Source of the DNA: an uncultured Cocleimonas sp. | Lineage (GTDB): Bacteria > Pseudomonadota > Gammaproteobacteria > Thiotrichales > Thiotrichaceae | Length of the DNA stretch: 64,000 bases | Reading direction: 5' to 3' | Assembly (NCBI RefSeq): GCF_947495625.1 | Contig: NZ_CANLZW010000007.1 | Location: forward strand, 83,397 to 147,396 | Shown here: one piece after another, positions 34,047 through 43,292 of the stretch | Position numbering within the stretch: position 1 is the stretch's first letter | Layout of the letters: every line of letters starts with the position of its first letter | Translations under genes and position numbers: made by a program | The notes under the pieces: generated by a model | Told to the model about the DNA's origin: nothing | Seen by the model: the letters and a program-made list of their open reading frames with translations, nothing else | Databases searched by the model: none

Positions 34047-34790
34047 ATGCGTTTTGATGTGATTACATTGATGCCTGAAATGGTTGAAGCTGTTATAGAG
34101 TTTGGTGTAACAGGTAGGGCAAAAAAACGTGATTTGATTGAGTTGCACTGTTGGAACCCTCGGGATCAAACAGAAGATGTTCATCGAACGGTTGATGATC
34201 GTCCTTATGGCGGTGGACCAGGAATGGTCATGAAAGCGGATTGTTTATTGAAGACAATTCGTGAAGTTAAGAAACAAGCTCCTGAAAAGACAAAAGTAAT
34301 TTACTTAAGTCCTCAGGGTAAGCCGTTAGAACAATCAATGTTGCTAGATACTTCGGTTAATGAGCAATCTCTGATTTTGTTATGTGGCCGATATGAAGGT
34401 GTTGATGAGCGCGTAATTGAATTAGAAGTCGACGAAGAATGGTCTATTGGTGATTATGTTTTAAGTGGTGGTGAGCTTGGAGCAATGGTAGTAATAGACG
34501 GTATTACTCGCTTACTACCATCAGTATTAGGTCATAATGAGTCAGCAGAGCAAGACTCATTTAGTGATGATTTGTTAGATCATGGTCATTACACTAGGCC
34601 AGAGGTTGTTGAAGATTTAGAAGTGCCGGCAGTTTTGAAGAGTGGTGATCATAAAGCGATTGCTAGTTGGCGAAGAAAACAGGCGTTAGGAAGAACATTT
34701 CAAAAACGTCCTGATTTATTAGAAAACAGATCATTAAGTGATGAAGATCAGAAATTACTTGATGAATATTTGAAATATTTTAAGAAATAA
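34047..34790 (+). CDS. trmD: tRNA (guanine-37-N1)-methyltransferase TrmD
   Basis: A 247-residue SPOUT methyltransferase with the trefoil-knot segments [24 protein letters not shown] and [15 protein letters not shown]. It methylates G37 of tRNAs that read CNN codons and so prevents +1 frameshifts. Third gene of the operon. Confidence 0.98.
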   Translation: MRFDVITLMPEMVEAVIEFGVTGRAKKRDLIELHCWNPRDQTEDVHRTVDDRPYGGGPGMVMKADCLLKTIREVKKQAPEKTKVIYLSPQGKPLEQSMLLDTSVNEQSLILLCGRYEGVDERVIELEVDEEWSIGDYVLSGGELGAMVVIDGITRLLPSVLGHNESAEQDSFSDDLLDHGHYTRPEVVEDLEVPAVLKSGDHKAIASWRRKQALGRTFQKRPDLLENRSLSDEDQKLLDEYLKYFKK

Positions 34791-34813
34791 CACATAGGTT
34801 TAGAGGTATAAAC

Positions 34814-35158
34814 ATGAGTACGATTATTCAGGCAATTGAAGCCGCGCAAATGAGCAAAGAAGTTCCTGATTTCAATCCTGGGGATACTGTTGTAGTTTCA
34901 GTTAAAGTTGTTGAAGGAGAGCGCGAACGTATTCAGGCTTTCGAAGGCGTTGTTATTGCAATTAGAAATCGTGGTTTAAACTCTGCGTTTACAGTTCGTA
35001 AGATTTCTTACGGTGAAGGCGTTGAGCGTGTTTTCCAGACTTACAGTCACACTATTGCTGGTATTGAAGTTAAGCGTAAAGGTGCTGTACGTCGTGCAAA
35101 GCTTTATTACTTACGTGGTCTTACTGGTAAAGCTGCAAGAATCAAAGAAAAAGTATAA
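34814..35158 (+). CDS. rplS: 50S ribosomal protein L19
   Basis: A 114-residue protein with the L19 signatures [26 protein letters not shown] and the basic end [18 protein letters not shown]. It lies at the 30S-50S interface. Last gene of the operon, closed by the terminator at 35175. Confidence 0.98.
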   Translation: MSTIIQAIEAAQMSKEVPDFNPGDTVVVSVKVVEGERERIQAFEGVVIAIRNRGLNSAFTVRKISYGEGVERVFQTYSHTIAGIEVKRKGAVRRAKLYYLRGLTGKAARIKEKV

Positions 35159-35174
35159 TTTTTACTTTTTACAG

Positions 35175-35204
35175 AAAGCCGCCTTTTTATCAGGCGGCTT
35201 TTTT
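35175..35204 (+). terminator. Terminator of the rpsP operon
   Basis: AAAGCCGCC, loop TTTTTATCA, GGCGGC, T6. A perfect 6-bp GC stem starting 17 bases after the rplS stop codon. Confidence 0.93.
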
Positions 35205-35349
35205 ATGTCTATTGATTTATTTTATAGAATTGAAGTAGATCAAACGATTCAGGGCTCAACTTAAGCTTAGATTCATTTAGGTTGTGTAAAAATATTAGCA
35301 ATAATAATAAATTGAGATTACTAGTCTCTAATAAGACATATAATAATTC

Positions 35350-37194
35350 GTGCCTAATACTGAAATAAATATTCTTTCCATAGTGATAATCAGCTTGATG
35401 TTGATAATCATCGCTATGGGTCTTTATATGTTTTACTACTATAAGAAACATAAAACTCAATTCGAAGAATCATCGGAAAATTGTCAGGAAGATGCATATA
35501 AATTACTTCCTGAGCCCATCGTAATACTCAATCTTGATAACAAAATAATATATCTGAATCCAGAAGCCGAGAATATGCTTAGTTGCAAGCTCAGGCGTGT
35601 TATGGGGCGTGATTATAGTGAGATCTTTACCTTACTCAATGCTAATACTGGCAGAGTTTTACAAGGTGTATTAGGTGGTGATACCTCACTGTTAAGGGAA
35701 CGCATGACGCGAGATTGTTTATTACAAACAACGATGAATCAGACAGTATCTATTGAATTAAATCTTATTCCATTGAGACGTTACGGTGATCAGGAGCAAG
35801 ATCATATATTACTTGTTCTAGATAATATTACAGAACGAAAAGCGCTTGAGTCTAAACTATCAAACCTTGAAACATACGATGGTTTGACGCGAATGTTAAA
35901 TCGTAAATCATTTGATGCTGAAGTTAAGCAACTTATAGATAACGCGCATAAGCACAGTTCGAAACATGTATTGGCCTATTTCTCAATTGATCAATTTCAA
36001 GTGATCAACGATACGATTGGTTATGCCAGTGGTGATAACCTTATTACCTGCATGGGTGAGCAAATCAAGAATCATTTGTATACTCAGTTAGATATCGTCG
36101 GAAGAGTAGGAGCTAATGAGTTTGCAGTGGTTTTCTGTGAGCGCAAGTTGGCTTCAGCGATTAAAACTATTCAAGAAATTTTAAGCGATGTCTCTGAATA
36201 CAAATTCATGTCACGTGGTCAGCAATACTCAATTACTATGAGTTGTGGTTTTGTGGTTGTGGATCAAACAACGACTTCTTCAACCAGAGCGATTTCTGAA
36301 GCCAATACGGCGTGTAATCTAGCAAATAAGCGCGGTGGTAATCGTCTATCTGCTTATAAGCCAGAAGATTCAGAAATCCAGAAAATGGAAGGTAATCTTG
36401 AGTGGGTAATGATTCTCAAGAAAGCACTTCAGGAAAATCGTTTCCGCATGCACGCGCAACCTATTCATCCATTGAAGGAGAGCGAATTTAAGAAACCTTT
36501 CTATCATTATGAGTTATTGATTCGACTGTCTGATGAGAAAGGAAATCCAATAGCGCCTGATGAGTTTATATCTGCTGCTGAATATTATTCGATGATGCCT
36601 GAATTAGATAAATGGGTTATTAGAAATGTATTAAAGCAAATCAGTACATTGCCTGAGCAAAGCCCACTTCCTGTTTTTGCGATTAACTTATCTGGTCAGA
36701 GTCTAAATGATCCACATTTTCTTGATTTTGTTGCTAAGGAAATTAAAAGTTCTGGGGTAGATCCACAGATGTTGTGTTTCGAGATTACGGAACAGGTTGC
36801 TGTTGAGGATTTAACATTAATTAATTCATTAATGGCATCTTTGAAAGCATTGGGTTGTAAGTTCTCATTAGATGACTTTGGAACGGGTGTCAGTTCTTAC
36901 GGTTACTTAAGATCTCTAGATGTTGATTATTTGAAAATTGATGGTAGTTTCGTTAAAAATATCGCTAATGATGAAGTTGCAAAAACGATGGTGCAGTCAA
37001 TTAATCAGGTTGGTCATACGATGAATCTTAAAGTCATAGCTGAGTATGTAGAGAATGAGCAAATCATTCATCTGCTAAGAGAAATGGGCGTAGATTATGG
37101 TCAGGGATATGAAATTGCACGACCAGGGCCTTTGGAAATCGTCATTAGAAACCATATGTTAGATAGTCATGTGGACGAAAAAGTAGCGAATTAA
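35350..37194 (+). CDS. Membrane-anchored PAS-GGDEF-EAL protein with degenerate GGDEF
   Basis: A 614-residue protein with one N-terminal membrane helix (about residues 8-30), a PAS domain (about 50-165), a GGDEF domain (175-340) and an EAL domain (360-605). The GGDEF signature is GANEF (254-258), so cyclase activity is probably lost. The EAL domain keeps ELL (in YELLIRL), the Asn of NLSGQSL, the Glu of FEITE, DDFGTG, LKIDG and EYVE, so c-di-GMP phosphodiesterase activity is plausible. The start is GTG at 35350. Single-gene unit. Confidence 0.92.
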   Translation: MPNTEINILSIVIISLMLIIIAMGLYMFYYYKKHKTQFEESSENCQEDAYKLLPEPIVILNLDNKIIYLNPEAENMLSCKLRRVMGRDYSEIFTLLNANTGRVLQGVLGGDTSLLRERMTRDCLLQTTMNQTVSIELNLIPLRRYGDQEQDHILLVLDNITERKALESKLSNLETYDGLTRMLNRKSFDAEVKQLIDNAHKHSSKHVLAYFSIDQFQVINDTIGYASGDNLITCMGEQIKNHLYTQLDIVGRVGANEFAVVFCERKLASAIKTIQEILSDVSEYKFMSRGQQYSITMSCGFVVVDQTTTSSTRAISEANTACNLANKRGGNRLSAYKPEDSEIQKMEGNLEWVMILKKALQENRFRMHAQPIHPLKESEFKKPFYHYELLIRLSDEKGNPIAPDEFISAAEYYSMMPELDKWVIRNVLKQISTLPEQSPLPVFAINLSGQSLNDPHFLDFVAKEIKSSGVDPQMLCFEITEQVAVEDLTLINSLMASLKALGCKFSLDDFGTGVSSYGYLRSLDVDYLKIDGSFVKNIANDEVAKTMVQSINQVGHTMNLKVIAEYVENEQIIHLLREMGVDYGQGYEIARPGPLEIVIRNHMLDSHVDEKVAN

Positions 37195-37318
37195 AAGCTT
37201 AAGTTTCTAATATAATAATACATTAATACAAAATTTACATATAATCCCCTCAATATATAATTACGAATTCATTATCTAAATTTTTTATAATGAATTTTAT
37301 CTCTTAAGGAAGAGAATA

Positions 37319-38122
37319 ATGGGATTAAAAACTAACAAAATTACTCAAAACGTTTTTTTGAGTTTGACATTACTAATGTCTTTAACGGCATGTAGTCAAA
37401 ATAAAACACAAGCTAATGGAGTAGAATCCTCAAGTGCAGGTGTAACTTCTGATGCGAATAATTCATCTAATATAGACTCTTTCGAAAAATTCAATCGCAG
37501 TATTTACTCATTCAATGTAGGTTTGGATAAACATTTCTTAAAACCAGTTGCAAAGGGTTATAAGGTTGTCACTCCAGACTTCGTAGATACTAGTGTCACA
37601 AATTTCTTTTCAAATTTGGGTGATGTAGGTAACGCAATTAATAATCTATTACAGTTCAAAGTCAGTGATGCCATTAATGATACTGAGCGGTTTGTATTTA
37701 ATTCAACGTTTGGTTTTGCTGGTTTGCTAGATGTCGCTTCTGCGGCAGGTTTGGAGAAGCATAATGAGGATTTTGGGCAGACTCTTGCACGTTGGGGTGT
37801 AGGTTCTGGTCCTTATGTAATGTTACCATTCTTCGGTCCATCGACTATTCGTGATGCTGGTGCAAAATTTACTGTGGATAGAGTTACCGATTTAACCAAT
37901 TACTCAGATGAAAGCTTGTATTATATGGCTCTTGAGTTAATTGATAAAAGAGCAGATCTACTCAATGAAGAAAGAGCATTTGAGAACATATCTAATGATC
38001 AATATATTGCCATCAGAGATGCCTGGTTGCAGCGCCGAGACTATCTAATTACAGATGGTAAATCGTCTAAAAATTCAGCCTCAGATCTCATTGATCGATT
38101 GGAAAGCTTAGATGATCTTTAA
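37319..38122 (+). CDS. mlaA: Phospholipid-binding lipoprotein MlaA (VacJ)
   Basis: A 267-residue outer-membrane lipoprotein with a lipobox ending at C25 (MSLTAC) and the MlaA domain from about residue 55 (FEKFNRSIYSFNVGLDKHFLKPVAKGY). It removes misplaced phospholipids from the outer leaflet and passes them to MlaC and the MlaFEDB transporter, none of which lies here. The C-terminal tail after about residue 235 is Ser-rich. It precedes mpl by 23 bases. Confidence 0.95.
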   Translation: MGLKTNKITQNVFLSLTLLMSLTACSQNKTQANGVESSSAGVTSDANNSSNIDSFEKFNRSIYSFNVGLDKHFLKPVAKGYKVVTPDFVDTSVTNFFSNLGDVGNAINNLLQFKVSDAINDTERFVFNSTFGFAGLLDVASAAGLEKHNEDFGQTLARWGVGSGPYVMLPFFGPSTIRDAGAKFTVDRVTDLTNYSDESLYYMALELIDKRADLLNEERAFENISNDQYIAIRDAWLQRRDYLITDGKSSKNSASDLIDRLESLDDL

Positions 38123-38145
38123 AGTATACAAGGCTTAAACGTAAT

Positions 38146-39582
38146 ATGAGTATTCATATTTTAGGTATATGCGGTACCTTCATGGGTGGTATTGCTTTAT
38201 TGGCAAGAGAATCGGGTGTAACTGTCAGTGGCTCTGATGAAAATGTTTATCCGCCGATGAGTACGATGCTTGAGTCCCAGGGAATCAAGTTAGATCAAGG
38301 TTTTAAGCCTGAACATCTGGCTCAGATAGAAGCCGAGATAGAATCCAGTTTAGAAACTGGTGAGCAAAGCCAGATTGTCGTCGGAAATGTGATGAGTAGA
38401 GGAAAAGAAGTGGTTGAGTATGTGCTCAATCAAAACTTACCTTATACCTCAGGCCCGCAATGGCTTTATGAAAATATTCTTAAGGATCGTTGGGTTTTAG
38501 CAGTTTCTGGCACTCACGGTAAAACCACAACAGCGAGTATCCTAGCCTGGATATTGGAATATGCTGGCTTGAGCCCAGGATTTTTAATTGGCGGTGTGCC
38601 TGAGAATTTTGGTGTTTCAGCGAGATTAGGGGGAGATTCTCCATTTTTTGTTGTAGAGGCCGATGAGTACGATACTGCATTCTTTGATAAGCGTTCTAAA
38701 TTTGTTCATTACCACCCTCGTACTTTAGTGATAAATAATCTGGAATATGATCATGCAGATATATTCCCTGATTTAAATGCAATCAAGACTCAATTTCATC
38801 ATCTGATTAGAATGGTTCCACAGAACGGTTTGATCGTATTAAATGATGAAGAAGAAAACATCAGTGATGTTTTAGAGCAAGGCTGCTGGACACCACAAGA
38901 AATATTCTCAGCTTCTGCTGAAAGCTTAAGTGAAATGAATGATGGAGCAGTTAAAGGTTGGACAGCTGAGTACATAAATTCAGATGGTAGTGAATTTAAA
39001 GTGCTTTTTGATAGTAAGGAACAAGGCATTGTAAATTGGTCATTACTAGGTAAGCATAATGTGGCAAATGCTTTAGCCGCTATCGCCGCGTCAAGACATG
39101 CAGGAGTTCCGGCTAAATTTGCTATTGAGGCATTGTCCGAGTTTAAAGGCATAAAACGACGCATGGAGCTTCGTGGAGAAGTTAATGGTGTTCGGGTTTA
39201 TGATGATTTTGCTCACCACCCGACTGCCATCGAAACTACCTTAAAGGGCTTAAGGCAGAATGTTTCTAACAAAAAAATCATCGCCATTCTTGAACCTCGA
39301 TCTAATACTATGCAATTAGGTGTACATAAACTAACCTTAGCAAATTCCCTAGAGGAAGCTGATCAGGTGGTTTTATTTCAACCTGAAAATGTTGACTGGA
39401 ATATGCATGACGTCATTGATGCTTTGGGTGATAAAGCGAGCTTGCACAGTGATATTGACCAGTTGATACAGTCAATAATGCCAAGCGTTCAAAGTGGAGA
39501 TCATATTCTTGTAATGAGTAATGGCGGATTTGGTGGTATTCACGAAAAGCTTTTACTTGAGCTGGAAAATCTAAAAAAATAA
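38146..39582 (+). CDS. mpl: UDP-N-acetylmuramate--L-Ala-gamma-D-Glu-mDAP ligase Mpl
   Basis: A 478-residue Mur-ligase-family protein; it begins SIHILGICGTFMGGIALLA and carries the ATP site GTHGKTTTAS (about residues 124-133), then EADEYDTAFFDKRSKF and DDFAHHPTAI. It attaches recycled murein tripeptide to UDP-MurNAc, so this organism recycles its wall. Its TAA stop overlaps the ATG of ubiX (TAATG), indicating coupling. Confidence 0.96.
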   Translation: MSIHILGICGTFMGGIALLARESGVTVSGSDENVYPPMSTMLESQGIKLDQGFKPEHLAQIEAEIESSLETGEQSQIVVGNVMSRGKEVVEYVLNQNLPYTSGPQWLYENILKDRWVLAVSGTHGKTTTASILAWILEYAGLSPGFLIGGVPENFGVSARLGGDSPFFVVEADEYDTAFFDKRSKFVHYHPRTLVINNLEYDHADIFPDLNAIKTQFHHLIRMVPQNGLIVLNDEEENISDVLEQGCWTPQEIFSASAESLSEMNDGAVKGWTAEYINSDGSEFKVLFDSKEQGIVNWSLLGKHNVANALAAIAASRHAGVPAKFAIEALSEFKGIKRRMELRGEVNGVRVYDDFAHHPTAIETTLKGLRQNVSNKKIIAILEPRSNTMQLGVHKLTLANSLEEADQVVLFQPENVDWNMHDVIDALGDKASLHSDIDQLIQSIMPSVQSGDHILVMSNGGFGGIHEKLLLELENLKK

Positions 39583-40187
39583 TGCCGACCCAATCCATTA
39601 CATTGATTATGACTGGCGCCTCAGGTGCTCAGTATGGCTTACGTTTGCTAGAAGAGTTGGTAAAAGCAAAAAAAACCATAACATTGTTAATATCAAGGCC
39701 AGCTCAAATTGTTATTAATACTGAAACTGAGATAAAAATACCCTCAAGAGCTGCGGATATTGAAGTGTTTTTTAGCGAGCTATATGGAGCTGAACCAGAG
39801 CAATTAAAAGTGTATGAGCGCGAACAGTGGATGGCTCCAGTTGCTAGTGGTAGCGGTGTTACAGACGCTACGGTGGTCTGTCCATGTACCACGGGAACTT
39901 TGTCAGCTATAGCAATTGGAAGCAGTAATAATCTATTGGAGCGAGCGGTTGACGTTGCACTTAAAGAGCGCAGAAAACTTATATTGGTAGTACGTGAAAC
40001 CCCATTCTCCGATATTCATTTAGAAAATATGCTAAAACTCTCAAGAATGGGGGTAGTGATCATGCCTGCAAACCCTGGTTTTTATCATAAACCTGAGTCT
40101 CTGGATGATATTATCAATTTTATGGTTGCCAGAATTCTTGAGCACCTTGAAATTCCTCACGAAATATTACCTGTCTGGGGATCATAA
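39582..40187 (+). CDS. ubiX: Flavin prenyltransferase UbiX
   Basis: A 201-residue flavoprotein starting LIMTGASGAQYGLRLLEEL, with VASGSGVTDATVVCPCTTGTLSA and VVRETPFSDIHLENMLKLSRMG typical of UbiX. It prenylates FMN to make the cofactor of the UbiD decarboxylase in ubiquinone synthesis. Coupled to mpl as in several Pseudomonas-like genomes. Confidence 0.97.
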   Translation: MPTQSITLIMTGASGAQYGLRLLEELVKAKKTITLLISRPAQIVINTETEIKIPSRAADIEVFFSELYGAEPEQLKVYEREQWMAPVASGSGVTDATVVCPCTTGTLSAIAIGSSNNLLERAVDVALKERRKLILVVRETPFSDIHLENMLKLSRMGVVIMPANPGFYHKPESLDDIINFMVARILEHLEIPHEILPVWGS

Positions 40188-40293
40188 TAATTTTTAAATT
40201 AAAATGTAGTGAAAGTTACGGCAACTTGCTATTCCTTGCGCTAAACCTTATATTCCCCAGCATATTAATTAATTACTTAAATAGGAGCGCATA

Positions 40294-40659
40294 GTGGCGA
40301 CCATCGATATAACAGCTGAGACTTTTGAAGAAACTATAGAGAAGAACGATATAGTTATTGTCGACTTTTGGGCAGAGTGGTGTGGTCCTTGTAAATCTTT
40401 TTCTCCTATCTACGAAGAAGTATCAAATAAGCACGAAGGCATCGTATTCGGTAAGATTGATACTGAGTCTCAGCAAGAGTTAGCTGGGCATTTTCAGATC
40501 CGTTCGATCCCAACATTGATGATTTTCCGTGAGCAAGTAGTATTGTTCTCTCAGCCAGGCATGTTAAATGCAGAACAATTGGAAGATGTTATCGGTAAAG
40601 TGAAAGAAGTTGATATGAAAAAAGTCCACGAAGAAATCGCAAGCCAAGATCAAAAGTAA
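40294..40659 (+). CDS. Thioredoxin-like protein
   Basis: A 121-residue cytoplasmic thioredoxin fold with the active site WCGPC (about residues 29-33) and the cis-Pro in RSIPTLMIF. It has a longer C-terminal helix (EVDMKKVHEEIASQDQK) than classical TrxA (about 108 residues). The start is GTG at 40294 with TAGGAGC upstream. It lies 24 bases before accA and may be co-transcribed. It is thioredoxin-like; whether it is the main TrxA cannot be told. Confidence 0.93.
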   Translation: MATIDITAETFEETIEKNDIVIVDFWAEWCGPCKSFSPIYEEVSNKHEGIVFGKIDTESQQELAGHFQIRSIPTLMIFREQVVLFSQPGMLNAEQLEDVIGKVKEVDMKKVHEEIASQDQK

Positions 40660-40683
40660 TAGCAACATCTAGAAAGTATACAT

Positions 40684-41637
40684 ATGAACCCAGATTTTCT
40701 TGACTTCGAGCAGCCAATTGCTGAATTAGAAGCTAAAATAGACGAATTGCGCTACGTGAGTAGCTCTGATGTAAACCTAGGCGATGAAGTTGAACGTCTG
40801 GAAGAGAAGGCGAATACTCTCACCAAGTCTATTTTTTCAAAGCTTACCTCAAAGCAAATTGGCCAGTTAGCCAGACATCCTAAGCGTCCTTATACATTTG
40901 ATATTATTGATCGCATATTCACCGACTTCCAGCAATTACATGGTGATAGGGCCTATGGTGATGATAAAGCGATTATAGGTGGAATGGCCCGTTTTGAAGG
41001 GAATCCGATTATGGTCATCGGTCATCAAAAGGGTCGCGATACTAAAGAAAATATCAAACGTAATTTTGGTATGCCTCGCCCAGAAGGCTACCGCAAAGCA
41101 TTGCGTTTAATGAAAATGGCTGAAAAATTTCATTTGCCCGTTTTAACTTTCGTTGATACACCAGGTGCATACCCTGGGATAGGAGCGGAAGAGCGTGGCC
41201 AAAGTGAAGCTATTGCCAGAAATCTGTTTGAAATGTCTAAATTAAGAACACCGATTGTATCCACTATTATGGGTGAAGGTGGTTCTGGTGGGGCTTTGGC
41301 TATAGCTGTTGCTGATCGTGTCATGATGATGCAATACAGTACTTATTCGGTCATTTCTCCGGAAGGTTGTGCATCTATTTTGTGGAAAGATGCGGCAAAA
41401 GCACCAGAAGCTGCCGAAGCACTAGGTATAACGGCTGATAAATTGAGTAAGCTGAAGCTTATAGACCGAATTATTGCTGAGCCTTTAGGTGGTGCACATC
41501 GCGATTATGATGCGGTTGCAGTTAGTATCCGTGAAGCATTAGAAGCAAGTTTAAGAGAGTTGCGTGCATTAAGTACGGATCAGCTTCTTGAAAAACGCTA
41601 TCAGAAGCTTATGAGCTTTGGTCAGTTTGATTCTTGA
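40684..41637 (+). CDS. accA: Acetyl-CoA carboxylase carboxyltransferase subunit alpha
   Basis: A 317-residue Acc[20 protein letters not shown] at the start, [43 protein letters not shown] and [17 protein letters not shown]. With AccB, AccC and AccD it makes malonyl-CoA for fatty acid synthesis. Followed by tilS, a common gammaproteobacterial order. Confidence 0.98.
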   Translation: MNPDFLDFEQPIAELEAKIDELRYVSSSDVNLGDEVERLEEKANTLTKSIFSKLTSKQIGQLARHPKRPYTFDIIDRIFTDFQQLHGDRAYGDDKAIIGGMARFEGNPIMVIGHQKGRDTKENIKRNFGMPRPEGYRKALRLMKMAEKFHLPVLTFVDTPGAYPGIGAEERGQSEAIARNLFEMSKLRTPIVSTIMGEGGSGGALAIAVADRVMMMQYSTYSVISPEGCASILWKDAAKAPEAAEALGITADKLSKLKLIDRIIAEPLGGAHRDYDAVAVSIREALEASLRELRALSTDQLLEKRYQKLMSFGQFDS

Positions 41638-41763
41638 GTATCGCTGATATAACTGTTTATTAAGGATTCTTTCAATCACCTAATAGTTCTTAAACTAATT
41701 TTGAATCTATTTCGATATATTTAGATAGATTGAGGGGCTACACTTAGTATCCGCAATTAAGTA

Positions 41764-43026
41764 ATGATAAATGTTAGTGAAGTCTATCAACATCTAAGAG
41801 TACATGCCCCAGATAACAAACTAGTTATTGCTTACAGTGGCGGTTTGGATTCTCACGTTTTACTTCATCTGTTCTCACAAATCCCACTTGCTCAAAATGT
41901 CGTCAGAGCGATTCATGTTAATCACGGTTTGCAGACAAGCTCATTGAGCTGGTCTCAACATTGTGAAGATACGTGTATAGCATTGGGTATCCCATTTGAA
42001 GTGATTTCACTGAATCTGGAAATACCCAAAGGTCAAAGCATTGAAGAAGTGGCGCGTACAGAGCGTTATAAAGCTCTTCATCAAACCTTAAAAGAAGACG
42101 AATCTCTACTTACCGCACATCACCAGAATGACCAGACAGAAACCTTTCTGCTGAATTTGTTTCGTGGCGCGGGTGTTGATGGTTTGGCTTCAATGCCTAT
42201 CTCAAGACTGTTTGGACCCAAAGATTCAGAGCGTCAGCTATTGAGACCATTACTTTCATATAATAGAGAATCGTTAGAGAAATACGCCAAGCAACATCAG
42301 TTAAATGTTGTTGAAGATCCAAGTAATCTCGATCAGGCATTCGATCGTAATTACTTACGACAACGAATACTTCCAGAGCTTCGACTGCGCTGGCCAGGTA
42401 TAGATAAATCTATTTCTCGTTCTGCTTCAATTCAATCAGAAACGAAAGAAATTTTAAATGAAGTCGCGGAGAATGCATTTAAGCAGGTTTATGACTATAG
42501 TAAAAATGCTCTATCCACAGCCAAATTAAAGCGATTAAGCAAAGCTAAACAGAAATTAGTATTACGTTTTTGGATTGCGGATAGTGGCTTTTCTTATCCT
42601 TCTGAGAAAAAGCTCCAACATTTATTTTCTAATGTTATTGAAGCGAATCAAGGTACTCAACCTTTGTTGGAATGGCAGGGTACCCAGCTAAGACGTTTTC
42701 AAGATGATCTCTATATTTCGGAGCCATTACTGGACCATGATTCAAATCTAAAATTTGACTGGGATGTCAGCTCGGCTTTAACAATCGACTCTTTAAATCT
42801 AGTTATTCATCCTGAAGAGCTATCTGAAGAACAACGTGAACAAGCATCTAAGGTAACAGTTAAATTTAGACAAGGTGGAGAGAAAATTAGAATAGCCAAC
42901 AGAGGAAATTTAAGTTTAAAGAATATTTTTCAGGAAGAGGGTGTCCCACCCTGGATGCGTGATCGTATGCCGTTAGTCTATATCGATGATGAATTGGTCA
43001 AAGTAATAGGCTTAAATCTTAAGTAA
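41764..43026 (+). CDS. tilS: tRNA(Ile)-lysidine synthase TilS
   Basis: A 420-residue protein with the PP-loop motif YSGGLDSHVLLHL (about residues 24-36), AHHQNDQTETFLLNLFRGAG and a C-terminal TilS domain ending PPWMRDRMPLVYIDDELVKV. It changes C34 of tRNA(Ile)CAU to lysidine. The adjoining accA-tilS order is conserved. Confidence 0.96.
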   Translation: MINVSEVYQHLRVHAPDNKLVIAYSGGLDSHVLLHLFSQIPLAQNVVRAIHVNHGLQTSSLSWSQHCEDTCIALGIPFEVISLNLEIPKGQSIEEVARTERYKALHQTLKEDESLLTAHHQNDQTETFLLNLFRGAGVDGLASMPISRLFGPKDSERQLLRPLLSYNRESLEKYAKQHQLNVVEDPSNLDQAFDRNYLRQRILPELRLRWPGIDKSISRSASIQSETKEILNEVAENAFKQVYDYSKNALSTAKLKRLSKAKQKLVLRFWIADSGFSYPSEKKLQHLFSNVIEANQGTQPLLEWQGTQLRRFQDDLYISEPLLDHDSNLKFDWDVSSALTIDSLNLVIHPEELSEEQREQASKVTVKFRQGGEKIRIANRGNLSLKNIFQEEGVPPWMRDRMPLVYIDDELVKVIGLNLK

Positions 43027-43084
43027 ATACATATAGCTAAACAATTAGCTAAACAACTAGTTAAATCATATAAACAAATAGAAT

Positions 43085-43117
43085 AAGACACCCCCCTACT
43101 TATAGAGGGTTTTTTAT
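43085..43117 (-). repeat. Dispersed G-run element behind tilS (C orientation)
   Basis: Plus strand AAGACACCCCCCTACTTATA then GAGGGTTTTTTATAA. CCCTA and TAGAGGG can pair around CTTA, followed by T6, so it probably also ends the tilS transcript. Confidence 0.9.
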
Positions 43118-43284
43118 AAGGATGTCTTAAATAAAGCACATGGTATTGCACTCATTATTGCTACGATAGTAGCTGTATTGTTTTCCGATTCGATTGGAAG
43201 ACAGCGAATGTGATTTTGACGCTTACTATGGTTGTTTACATTGCTTATCTTCTAGCAACGCCTATATACGATGCAATACCTTGA
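43118..43284 (+). pseudogene. Possible remnant of a small membrane-protein gene
   Basis: One frame reads KAHGIALIIATIVAVLFS (about 43132-43188) and another continues DWKTANVILTLTMVVYIAY and LLATPIYDAIP to a TGA at 43282-43284. Together they look like two membrane helices split by a frameshift near 43185-43195. No start codon or ribosome site is seen; the 5' end abuts the G-run element. No family recognised, so this may be chance. Confidence 0.35.
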
Positions 43285-43292
43285 AGTTTTAC

